The notes under the pieces are model-generated. The model did not search any database. It worked only from the letters and a program-made list of their open reading frames with translations, and was not told the origin of the DNA. A stretch of DNA of 35,201 nucleotides from Chromatiales bacterium (GTDB lineage Bacteria; Pseudomonadota; Gammaproteobacteria; Chromatiales; Chromatiaceae), in assembly GCA_028278145.1 (NCBI GenBank), contig JANQEV010000018.1, positions 1-35,201 of the forward strand. The letters are read 5' to 3'. Both the position numbers and the translations under genes were made by a program. Below, piece by piece: positions 15,595 to 22,777 of the stretch; within the stretch, counting starts at the first letter, position 1, and the number at the start of each line of letters is the position of its first letter.

Positions 15595-16755
15595 CTAGCC
15601 GGGGTTGGTTGTTGCTGGCAGCTCCTTGATGTACAGCTCCTGCTTGTTGTAGGGGATTTCAATACCTTCCTGCTGAAACCGTTTGTAGATGGTCATCACC
15701 AGCAGATGTACCACCTTGCCCCGCAGTTCCGGCTCCTCTACCCATGCCAGTAGCTCAAGATCCACACCGGAGGCACCGAAGGCGCGGTACCTTACTCTGG
15801 GCTCAGGCATGTGGCACACCTCCGGTTCTGCTTCGGCTATCTGCATCAGAATGTCATTCACCAGATCCAGATCCGTGCCATAGGCTACGCCGATCTTGAT
15901 GCGGATACGGAATTTCTCATGGGGTCCGCCAGATTCGTTTACCACCTTGCTATTTCCCATTAGAGAGTTGGGAATGGTTACTTCCACATCGTCCCGTGTC
16001 AGCAGTCTGGTACTGCGAATCCCCATATGGGTGATCTTGCCCCGTACCTCATTATCGATTACCACGTAGTCGCCCAGCTTGTAGGGTGAGTCGGCCATGA
16101 TAAACACGCCCGAGAACAGATTGGCCAGGGTATCCTTGGCGGCAAAACCCACTGCGATACCGATGATACCGGCTGAGGCCAGCCAAGCGGTCATGTCGAT
16201 CTTCCAGGCCTGGAAGATAAAATAGACTCCCAGGGCAACGATGATCACGGCAGCCAGGTTGGTGAACAGGGGCAGGGTTTGGGAACGGACCAGCTTGGTT
16301 CTGCGTCGGCGGCGGCTGATTCTCTGTAGCACCATCTTTGAGGCATGTAGGGCGAACAGCATCCAGAGAAATACCAGGATACTGTAAACTACAGATCTGG
16401 CTACCTGCTCCACACCCTCAGAGACACCAGCGGTGGATATTGCTATCACCAGGCCGAGAAGAATTACGGTCCAGAACAGTGGCTGATGCAGCACTTCAAC
16501 CAGTTTGTCATCCAGTGTGGTATTGGTCTTCCCCACCAGCCGGTGGATCACGTTCTCCACTATGATCTCAATCAGCTGGGCTGCTGCCAGTGCCAGCACC
16601 AGTACCACTGCGGCCTTGATATAGGCGTGTTCGGTATACAGTCCGAGCATGGCTGCGGCCGCTGCCAAAAGCAGAATAGTTGCCGCTTTGCGAACTGGTG
16701 ATTGATCCATGCCTTCACCCATGGTGCGGAGTTTGGTTAAGAATGAGTTTTGCAT
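15595..16755 (-). CDS. MscS-family mechanosensitive channel
   Basis: A 386-residue channel of the MscS superfamily, which opens under membrane tension to release solutes. It has an N-terminal set of four helices (about residues 25-45, 50-75, 92-110 and 125-145), then the pore-lining TM3 region with GIAVGFAAKDTLANLFSGVFIMAD (in part: GFAAKDTLANLFSG), the MscS beta domain (YKLGDYVVI, IRSTRLLTRD, IPNSLMGNS) and the C-terminal alpha-beta domain (IGVAYGTD to WVEEPELRGKV). It is longer than E. coli MscS (286) by one helix pair, like YbdG/YnaI-type members. ATG at 16755 is chosen; the frame continues to a TTG at 16788. Confidence 0.92.
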   Translation of the reverse strand: MQNSFLTKLRTMGEGMDQSPVRKAATILLLAAAAAMLGLYTEHAYIKAAVVLVLALAAAQLIEIIVENVIHRLVGKTNTTLDDKLVEVLHQPLFWTVILLGLVIAISTAGVSEGVEQVARSVVYSILVFLWMLFALHASKMVLQRISRRRRRTKLVRSQTLPLFTNLAAVIIVALGVYFIFQAWKIDMTAWLASAGIIGIAVGFAAKDTLANLFSGVFIMADSPYKLGDYVVIDNEVRGKITHMGIRSTRLLTRDDVEVTIPNSLMGNSKVVNESGGPHEKFRIRIKIGVAYGTDLDLVNDILMQIAEAEPEVCHMPEPRVRYRAFGASGVDLELLAWVEEPELRGKVVHLLVMTIYKRFQQEGIEIPYNKQELYIKELPATTNPG

Positions 16756-16840
16756 TGTTGGTGGTCTCAGCCGGGGGTTATTCTGCAACAGAGGGCTATT
16801 CTAGCCTGTATGCTGGGTCGGGCTCTACGGGAATCAGTGC

Positions 16841-18349
16841 TCAGCTGCGGTCCAGGCGTCGATAGCCAATGGCTTCGCCCAAGTGGCTGCTGTTGATCTG
16901 CTCCGACTGGTCCAGGTCAGCAATGGTGCGGGCCAGCTTCAGGATGCGGTGGTAGGCACGGGCCGACAGACCCAGTTGCTCCATGGCTCTATGCACCAGT
17001 TGCATGGAGGCGGTATCCAGGCGGCAGAACTGCTCCACTTCTCTACTGGAAAGAGCTGAGTTGGGCACTCCTCCGCGCTGCAGTTGGATATCGCGTGCGG
17101 CCTCAACCCGGTTACGCACGCTCTTACTCTCTTCACCACTGTTCACCGCCGTATGTTGCAACTGCTGGGGTGCAACTCTTGGTACTTCGATGTGGATGTC
17201 GATGCGGTCCAATAGTGGCCCGGAGATACGTTGGCGATAACGGCTTACCTGTTCCGAAGTGCAGCTACAGCTCTGGCCGCCACTATCTCCCAGATGGCCG
17301 CAGGAACATGGGTTCATGGCTGTTATGAGCTGAAACCTGGCTGGAAACTCAGCTTGCCTGGCAGCCCGGGAGATAGTGATGCTGCCGGACTCCATGGGTT
17401 CACGCAGTACCTCCAGCACCCGGCGATCAAACTCCGGCAGTTCATCCAGAAACATCACGCCCTGATGAGCCAGGGATATCTCCCCAGGCCTTGGGTTACC
17501 ACCACCTCCCACCAGGGCCACGCCGGATGCAGTGTGGTGGGGCTGTCTGAAGGGGCGCATCTTCCAGTCGTTGAAGTCAAAGCCGCGCTCACTAATAGAG
17601 AGAACAGCGGCACTCTCCAGGGCCTCGCCCTCGGTCATGGATGGCAGGATTCCGGGTAATCTGCTGGCCAGCATGGACTTACCAGAACCTGGAGGGCCAA
17701 TCATTAGCATGGAATGAGCGCCAGCTGCTGTCACCTCCAGGGCGCGTTTGGCCTGGGACTGTCCGCGTACATCGGCCAGGTCCAGCTTATGCCCATGCCC
17801 CATGCAGGTGGTTGTATGGCTGGCTGTGGGTAGCTGCTGACCCTGGATCAGGTGCTCACATACCTGTAACAGGTGGTCTGCGGTGTAGGTGATGATCCCG
17901 TCCACCAGCGAGGCCTCGGCACCGTTCTCTGTGGGGACAATCAGGGACCTGCCTTCAGCCCGGACAGCCAGGGCAATAGGCAGAACTCCCTTAATTGGGC
18001 GCAGGGTGCCAGACAGCGCCAGCTCGCCAGCAAATTCATAGCCGGAGCACTCCTGTTGTGGGATCTGCCCGGAGGCGGCAAGAATTCCCAAGGCTATGGG
18101 CAGGTCAAAACGTCCGCCCTCCTTGGGCAGGTCGGCAGGGGCCAGGTTTATGGTGATGCGGCGGGTGGGAAATTCAAACTGTGAGTTAAGAATGGCGCCG
18201 CGTACCCGGTCTTTACTCTCCCGAACAGCCATCTCTGGAAGCCCCACAATGGAGAGGGCCGGGAGGCCGTTGGCGATGTGTACCTCAACAGTTACCAGGG
18301 GTGCGTTTATACCGTCACGGGCACGGCTATGCAGAACTGCTAGGGACAT
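16841..18349 (-). CDS. comM: ComM/YifB AAA+ helicase (Mg-chelatase-like)
   Basis: A 502-residue AAA+ protein. The N-terminal Lon-like domain begins MSLAVLHSRA and includes EVHIANGLPALSIVGLPE; the AAA+ core has Walker A GPPGSGKS (218-225), a Walker B VMFLDELPEF and a conserved Cys4-like segment MNPCSCGHLGD/CSCTSEQ. The C-terminal part carries the sensor region LDRIDIHIEVP. ComM is a hexameric helicase that extends branch migration during natural transformation and aids chromosomal recombination. AAGGT lies about 5 nt before the ATG. It follows ubiK by 33 bp on the same strand, the common gammaproteobacterial order. Confidence 0.95.
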   Translation of the reverse strand: MSLAVLHSRARDGINAPLVTVEVHIANGLPALSIVGLPEMAVRESKDRVRGAILNSQFEFPTRRITINLAPADLPKEGGRFDLPIALGILAASGQIPQQECSGYEFAGELALSGTLRPIKGVLPIALAVRAEGRSLIVPTENGAEASLVDGIITYTADHLLQVCEHLIQGQQLPTASHTTTCMGHGHKLDLADVRGQSQAKRALEVTAAGAHSMLMIGPPGSGKSMLASRLPGILPSMTEGEALESAAVLSISERGFDFNDWKMRPFRQPHHTASGVALVGGGGNPRPGEISLAHQGVMFLDELPEFDRRVLEVLREPMESGSITISRAARQAEFPARFQLITAMNPCSCGHLGDSGGQSCSCTSEQVSRYRQRISGPLLDRIDIHIEVPRVAPQQLQHTAVNSGEESKSVRNRVEAARDIQLQRGGVPNSALSSREVEQFCRLDTASMQLVHRAMEQLGLSARAYHRILKLARTIADLDQSEQINSSHLGEAIGYRRLDRS

Positions 18350-18382
18350 TGTTACCTTCCATGGTAATAGGTCTATTTGTTA

Positions 18383-18634
18383 TTAGTCGGTAGCGCTATT
18401 TGATTCCAGCTCGGCGACTACCTTTTCCAATTTATCCAGTTTTTCACGCGTACGCTGTAACACCGCCTGTTGCAGGTCGAACTCATCGCGGGTCACCAGA
18501 TCCAGACGGGAGAGGCCGGCTTCCAGGGCAGTACGCAGATTTTTCTCCAGGTCTTCCTGGAGATACTTCAGGCCAGTGGGCACATTTGCAGACACCCGTT
18601 TGGCGATATCGTCTATCACAGTTTTATCAATCAT
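18383..18634 (-). CDS. ubiK: UbiK accessory factor of ubiquinone synthesis (YqiC/BMFP family)
   Basis: An 83-residue protein with the BMFP layout: a short N-terminal amphipathic region (DDIAKRV), a middle helix (LQEDLEKNLRTALEAGLSRLDLVTRDEFD), then a C-terminal coiled coil (LQRTREKLDKLEKVVAELE). The conserved FD-x-Q pair in the centre is present. UbiK binds UbiJ in E. coli and supports aerobic ubiquinone production; the coiled coil makes trimers. Located 33 bp upstream of comM in the same direction. Its start faces the nitrogen-regulated promoter region of the porin gene. Confidence 0.9.
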   Translation of the reverse strand: MIDKTVIDDIAKRVSANVPTGLKYLQEDLEKNLRTALEAGLSRLDLVTRDEFDLQQAVLQRTREKLDKLEKVVAELESNSATD

Positions 18635-18679
18635 GGCGGAAGATTATCCCTGTCTGTAGGGCTTGTCCAGGTCCCTGTA

Positions 18680-18737
18680 GGCACAAAAAGGGTGCGTACT
18701 TTTGGTGCACGGATTTGATTGGTTCCTTTTTGGTGCA
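18680..18737 (+). promoter_or_regulatory. Cluster of NtrC-like binding sites
   Basis: Compared with TGCACC-N5-GGTGCA, 18680-18696 (GGCACA-N5-GGTGCG) matches 9 or 10 of 12 positions, 18693-18709 (TGCGTA-N5-GGTGCA) 9, and 18721-18737 (GGTTCC-N5-GGTGCA) 9. The first and third centres are 41 bp apart, about four helical turns. They lie about 100-140 bp upstream of the start site expected from the first sigma-54 promoter, where NtrC enhancers usually sit. Confidence 0.6.
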
Positions 18738-18801
18738 TATAGATCCATATAAAGCGAGTGGTAATTTTGTAACTATATGAAATTACACGAAATAGGTGTG
18801 T

Positions 18802-18817
18802 TGGCACGTTAGCTGCT
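18802..18817 (+). promoter_or_regulatory. Sigma-54 promoter 1 for porin-glnK-amtB
   Basis: TGGCAC-gttag-CTGCT keeps the essential GG (18803-18804) and GC (18815-18816) with exactly 10 nt between, and differs from TGGCAC-N5-TTGCW at one base. The start site would be near 18828, giving a leader of about 73 nt. Confidence 0.75.
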
Positions 18818-18824
18818 TATAAGT

Positions 18825-18840
18825 TGGCACTAATTTAGCG
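18825..18840 (+). promoter_or_regulatory. Sigma-54 promoter 2, tandem copy
   Basis: TGGCAC-taatt-TAGCG again has GG (18826-18827) and GC (18838-18839) with 10 nt between and one mismatch in the -12 box. It lies 23 bp after promoter 1, with the same TTGGCAC block, so polymerase could bind either but probably not both at once. Start near 18851. Confidence 0.65.
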
Positions 18841-18900
18841 ACGGGTCTGTTCCGTTTCATTCAATTTTATAATTATGATCAAAATAGCAAGGGGTTTGTA

Positions 18901-19578
18901 ATGAAATTTAAATCAATGGTACTGGCAGTTTGCGCCATGCTGATAGCTGTTCCCAGCATTGTCAGTGCAGAACACTCATTAAGCGCAAATGTTGCACTCA
19001 CTACCGATTATGTGTGGCGTGGTATCTCCCAGACGGATGAAGACCCTGCCATCCAGGGTGGTTTTGATTGGGAACACAGCAGTGGTTTTTCTGCTGGCGT
19101 CTGGGGGTCGAATGTAGACTTTGGTGATGATGCCAGTATGGAACTGGATCTCTATGCCGGCTTCTCCAAGGAGTTCAATGGTGTTGCCCTGAGCATAGGT
19201 TTCATCCACTACAACTATCCGGATGAGAGCGACCTGAATTTCAATGAGATCAACTTCGGTATTGGTTACGGTCCGGTTAGTGCCATGGTCTCCTATACCG
19301 ATGAGTTCGGCGAGGGTGCCGAGGAGGCCATCTACTACGAACTGGGTGCTGACTTTGATCTGCCAGTTGGAGGCTTGGCGTTGGGACTGCATGCAGGCTA
19401 TTACGATATTGACTCATCAGATGGTGAGAGCTATGCCGACGTGAAAATAGCCTTGTCCAAAGAGGTTCAAGGATTCGGTTTTGAACTGGCCTATACCGAT
19501 ACTGATCTGAGCAAGACCAAATGTGGTGGTGACACCTGTGGTGGTCGCGCCATCTTTACGGTTTCAAAAAGCTTCTGA
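18901..19578 (+). CDS. TorF-family outer membrane porin-like protein
   Basis: A 225-residue protein with a signal peptide (1-23, ending VSA-E) and alternating-hydrophobicity strands expected of a small beta barrel. It opens with LSANVALTTDYVWRGISQT (in part: TDYVWRGISQ, about 37-46), the hallmark of the TorF/TIGR02001 family, and ends in a C-terminal phenylalanine (SKSF), the usual outer-membrane assembly signal. A KCGGDTC pair near the end may form a loop disulfide. Members often sit beside glnK-amtB, as here, hinting at passage of small nitrogen compounds, but the substrate is unknown. Two sigma-54 promoters lie upstream; AAGGGG precedes the ATG. Confidence 0.87.
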   Translation: MKFKSMVLAVCAMLIAVPSIVSAEHSLSANVALTTDYVWRGISQTDEDPAIQGGFDWEHSSGFSAGVWGSNVDFGDDASMELDLYAGFSKEFNGVALSIGFIHYNYPDESDLNFNEINFGIGYGPVSAMVSYTDEFGEGAEEAIYYELGADFDLPVGGLALGLHAGYYDIDSSDGESYADVKIALSKEVQGFGFELAYTDTDLSKTKCGGDTCGGRAIFTVSKSF

Positions 19579-19588
19579 GCAGATGGTA

Positions 19589-19603
19589 CCCCCGAACCGG
19601 GGG
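19589..19603 (+). other. GC-rich stem-loop between porin and glnK
   Basis: CCCCC (19589-19593) and GGGGG (19599-19603) form a compact hairpin 10 nt after the porin stop codon. No U-tract follows. It could protect the 3' end of a porin mRNA or lower read-through into glnK. Confidence 0.4.
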
Positions 19604-19661
19604 ATGCGATGACAATAGATATTTCCGGTTTGTGGCTTGTCACTGGCCCGGAACAGTTTGA

Positions 19662-20012
<351 letters not shown>

Positions 20013-20195
20013 TCTATCAAATGATATTGATGGTCCGGATTGATCTTATCTAGTTCCAACATCAACTAGGGCAGGGAAGCCCGCGGACCGCACCTAGCTA
20101 GAACTCAATGACTCTGTTTTTCAAGGGGCCGGGAAGCCCCCAGGGGGCCGTTTGGCCTCAAGAAACTCAAAATACTCTGACTGGAGGGTAAGAAA
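20013..20195 (+). other. glnK-amtB spacer with several inverted repeats
   Basis: This 183-bp gap is long for glnK-amtB and contains paired segments: GGTCCG near 20031 with CGGACC near 20083, CTAGTT with AACTAG between them, and two similar blocks (CAGGGAAGCCC and CCGGGAAGCCCC). No U-tract follows, so it is probably a folded RNA spacer and not a terminator. No second promoter was identified. Confidence 0.35.
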
Positions 20196-21473
20196 GTGGA
20201 AGATATTCTCAATCTTAGATATGCGTTGGATACGTTTTATTTCCTGATGTCCGGCGCTCTGGTGATGTGGATGGCAGCAGGTTTTGCCATGCTGGAAGCA
20301 GGCTTGGTTAGGGCCAAGAATACGGCAGAGATCCTGACCAAGAACGTCTCCCTGTTTGCTATCGCCTGTATCATGTACATGCTCTGTGGCTACAGCATTA
20401 TGTATCCGGATGGTGGCAACGGCATCATCCCGGCCCTGGACTTCTCCTTCATGCTCGGTGGTGACAATGATCCGGCGGCGGTGCTGAAACAGGACCCATC
20501 CAAGTGGTATGACGGTGATTACTACTCCGGCATGTCTGATTTCTTCTTTCAGGTAGTGTTCGTGGCGACTGCCATGTCCATTGTCTCAGGTGCCGTGGCC
20601 GAGCGTATGAAGTTATGGAGCTTTCTCGGTTTTGCCGTGGTAATGACCGGTTTCATCTACCCCATGCAGGGTTACTGGAAGTGGGGCGGTGGTTTTCTGG
20701 ATGGTCTGGGCTTCAATGACTTCGCAGGCTCTGGTGTAGTACATCTGTGTGGAGCGGCAGCGGCCCTGGCCGGCGTACTCCTGCTGGGTGCACGTAAGGG
20801 TAAGTACGGACCCAATGGTGAGGTGCGGGCTATACCTGGTGCCAACATGCCTCTGGCTACTCTGGGTACCTTCATCCTGTGGTTAGGGTGGTTTGGGTTC
20901 AATGGTGGTTCGGAACTGATTCTCTCCAATGTGGGAGAGGCCAATGCAGTGGCAGCGGTATTTGTGAATACCAATGCAGCCGCAGCCGGTGGCGTAATTG
21001 CTGCGATGATTACAGCCCGTGCTGTATTCGGTAAGGCTGATCTGACCATGACACTCAACGGCGCCCTGGCCGGACTGGTTGCCATCACCGCAGAGCCGCT
21101 AGCTCCTAGCCCGCTGCTGGCCACCATCGTCGGTATGGTCGGTGGTCTCCTGGTGGTATTCTCTATTATCACTCTGGATAAGCTGAAGATCGACGATCCG
21201 GTTGGTGCTATTTCGGTACATGGTGTGGTAGGTATGTGGGGACTGCTGGCAGTTGCCATAACCAACCCAGAAGCCACCTTTGGGGCCCAGATCATTGGTC
21301 TGGTTACCATCTTTGGCTGGACCTTTGGTGCCAGTCTGCTGGTCTGGTACATCATCAAGGTCAGCGTTGGAATCAGGGTTTCCGAACAGGAAGAGTACGA
21401 AGGTGTGGATATCGGTGAGTGTGGACTCGAAGCCTATCCAGAATTCGTAGGCTCACGTGGCTCTGCCATGTAA
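20196..21473 (+). CDS. amtB: Ammonium transporter AmtB
   Basis: A 425-residue ammonium channel with 11 predicted helices. The twin pore histidines are H183 (GVVHLCG) and H342 (ISVHGVVGMWG); FGFNGGSEL and the N-terminal AGFAMLEAGLVRAKN are strong Amt marks. Translation starts at GTG 20196, with GGAGGG 7 nt upstream; no ATG fits. It lies in the inner membrane and is probably blocked by GlnK, the previous gene, when ammonium rises. The gene is followed by a strong intrinsic terminator, which ends the nitrogen unit. Confidence 0.97.
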   Translation: MEDILNLRYALDTFYFLMSGALVMWMAAGFAMLEAGLVRAKNTAEILTKNVSLFAIACIMYMLCGYSIMYPDGGNGIIPALDFSFMLGGDNDPAAVLKQDPSKWYDGDYYSGMSDFFFQVVFVATAMSIVSGAVAERMKLWSFLGFAVVMTGFIYPMQGYWKWGGGFLDGLGFNDFAGSGVVHLCGAAAALAGVLLLGARKGKYGPNGEVRAIPGANMPLATLGTFILWLGWFGFNGGSELILSNVGEANAVAAVFVNTNAAAAGGVIAAMITARAVFGKADLTMTLNGALAGLVAITAEPLAPSPLLATIVGMVGGLLVVFSIITLDKLKIDDPVGAISVHGVVGMWGLLAVAITNPEATFGAQIIGLVTIFGWTFGASLLVWYIIKVSVGIRVSEQEEYEGVDIGECGLEAYPEFVGSRGSAM

Positions 21474-21493
21474 TCAGATTTTCATATCAAGGG

Positions 21494-21523
21494 AAAACGG
21501 GCGCTGCGGCGCCCGTTTTTTTT
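21494..21523 (+). terminator. Rho-independent terminator of amtB
   Basis: ACGGGCGC (21497-21504) and GCGCCCGT (21509-21516) make a perfect stem with a 4-nt loop, flanked by AAA on the left and a run of eight T on the right. Confidence 0.92.
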
Positions 21524-21613
21524 ACCCCAAATATTTTTTCAGTGACCGGCTGCCTGTTACGGGGTAATCTTTGTATCATATGGACCATCTCAATCATTCT
21601 GTACTCAGCCTTT

Positions 21614-22285
21614 ATGCCATCCAGTGATCACGAAAAGCCAGACTGCCCGGTAGGTGAGGATGAATGCAAGCTGGTGGATGAGCTGGTGTGTCTGCGCCAC
21701 TCCAACAGTGAGCTGGAAAAGCTGGTGCATACGGATAATCTCACCGGACTGTTCAATTACCGGCACTTTGCCCTGGTTCTGGAACAGGAACTGGAGCGTA
21801 CCCGGCGCACGGGACAACCCACTTCCATGATCATGCTGGATCTGGACTATTTCAAACGTATCAATGACACCTGGGGCCATGAGTCAGGTAACATGGTACT
21901 GCAGCAAAGTGCAGAGTTGATTAAAAAGAGTCTGCGCAAGATAGATATCCCATGCCGCTATGGAGGAGAGGAGTTTGCCATTGTCCTGCCAGGCACCAAC
22001 CTGCCATTGGCTGTGAGTGTTGCCAATCGGCTGCGTGAATCAATCATGGCAACACCGGTGGACCTGGGAGAGGAGCAGATTGAATATACTGCTAGCATGG
22101 GGGTGGACTCCTATATCATGGGGGATGCAGTAAGCCCCGAGGAATTTATAAAGCGGGTGGATAGCCAGCTATATCGGGCCAAGGAGGAAGGTCGAAATAG
22201 GGTATGCCATAAACCTATCGACTATCTCAAGCCGGAAACCGAGGTCAGTTCTGATGAAAAACGGGCCCTGTTTGGAAAAACATAA
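21614..22285 (+). CDS. Diguanylate cyclase (GGDEF) without sensor domain
   Basis: A 223-residue enzyme predicted to make cyclic di-GMP from two GTP. The active-site loop is GGEEF (117-121), preceded at the right distance by an inhibitory I-site R108-x-x-D111. LDLDYFKRINDTWGH (75-89) supplies Mg- and GTP-binding residues. The N-terminal 40 residues are a short helix with no recognisable sensor, so control must come from a partner, oligomerisation or product inhibition. ATG at 21614 is preferred, although no clear Shine-Dalgarno precedes it; the frame is open upstream but runs through the amtB terminator. It precedes a DUF4124 gene by 12 bp. Confidence 0.9.
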   Translation: MPSSDHEKPDCPVGEDECKLVDELVCLRHSNSELEKLVHTDNLTGLFNYRHFALVLEQELERTRRTGQPTSMIMLDLDYFKRINDTWGHESGNMVLQQSAELIKKSLRKIDIPCRYGGEEFAIVLPGTNLPLAVSVANRLRESIMATPVDLGEEQIEYTASMGVDSYIMGDAVSPEEFIKRVDSQLYRAKEEGRNRVCHKPIDYLKPETEVSSDEKRALFGKT

Positions 22286-22297
22286 ACGTGAGGGAAT

Positions 22298-22762
22298 ATG
22301 TATAGACCACATGTACTGAAGTTAATACCGTTGCTGCTTGTTTTGCTGGCGACATCTGCCTCCGCTGGTATCTACCGCTGGGTAGATGAGAATGGTCAGG
22401 TGCATTTCGGGACACGGCCTCCGGCAGATGCCAGTAATAGCTCTGAAGTGAAGATTCGCAAACAACAGCAATCAACCACTGAAGAGGCACCTGTAAACCG
22501 TGCTGAACAGAGGAGCAGGTATCTGGAGCAGCGGCAGCGCGAGAAGGCAGAACGAAAAGAGAAGAAGGCCAAGGAGCTGAAGAGAAAAAAACAACGAGAT
22601 CAGGCTTGTGCCTACTCTAAAGACAAGCTCAAGGAGTATTTACGCTCTAGAAGATTGTATGAGCCAAAATCAGATGGTAAGCGTCGATGGCTTAGTGATG
22701 AAGAGAAGGAAAAGGCCATTGCCGAGATGCGACAGGAAGTGAAGAGATGGTGCAAGAAATAG
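22298..22762 (+). CDS. DUF4124-domain periplasmic protein
   Basis: A 154-residue protein with a signal peptide (about 1-23, ending ASA-G) followed at once by the DUF4124 pattern GIYRWVDENGQVHFGTRPP (about 24-42). The rest is highly charged, with a Lys/Arg/Glu-rich helix (about 65-105) that should form a long single helix or coiled coil, and two cysteines (QACAY, RWCKK) that might pair. Function of DUF4124 is unknown; it is common in envelope proteins of gammaproteobacteria. It lies between a diguanylate cyclase gene and polA and may share a transcript with both. Confidence 0.82.
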   Translation: MYRPHVLKLIPLLLVLLATSASAGIYRWVDENGQVHFGTRPPADASNSSEVKIRKQQQSTTEEAPVNRAEQRSRYLEQRQREKAERKEKKAKELKRKKQRDQACAYSKDKLKEYLRSRRLYEPKSDGKRRWLSDEEKEKAIAEMRQEVKRWCKK

Positions 22763-22777
22763 AATTAGAGAATCTAT

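Noticed and set aside
20672-21358. A 228-codon open frame antisense to amtB
   Set aside because: Pro/Ala/Thr-rich complement of a membrane protein gene; no start signal or domain.
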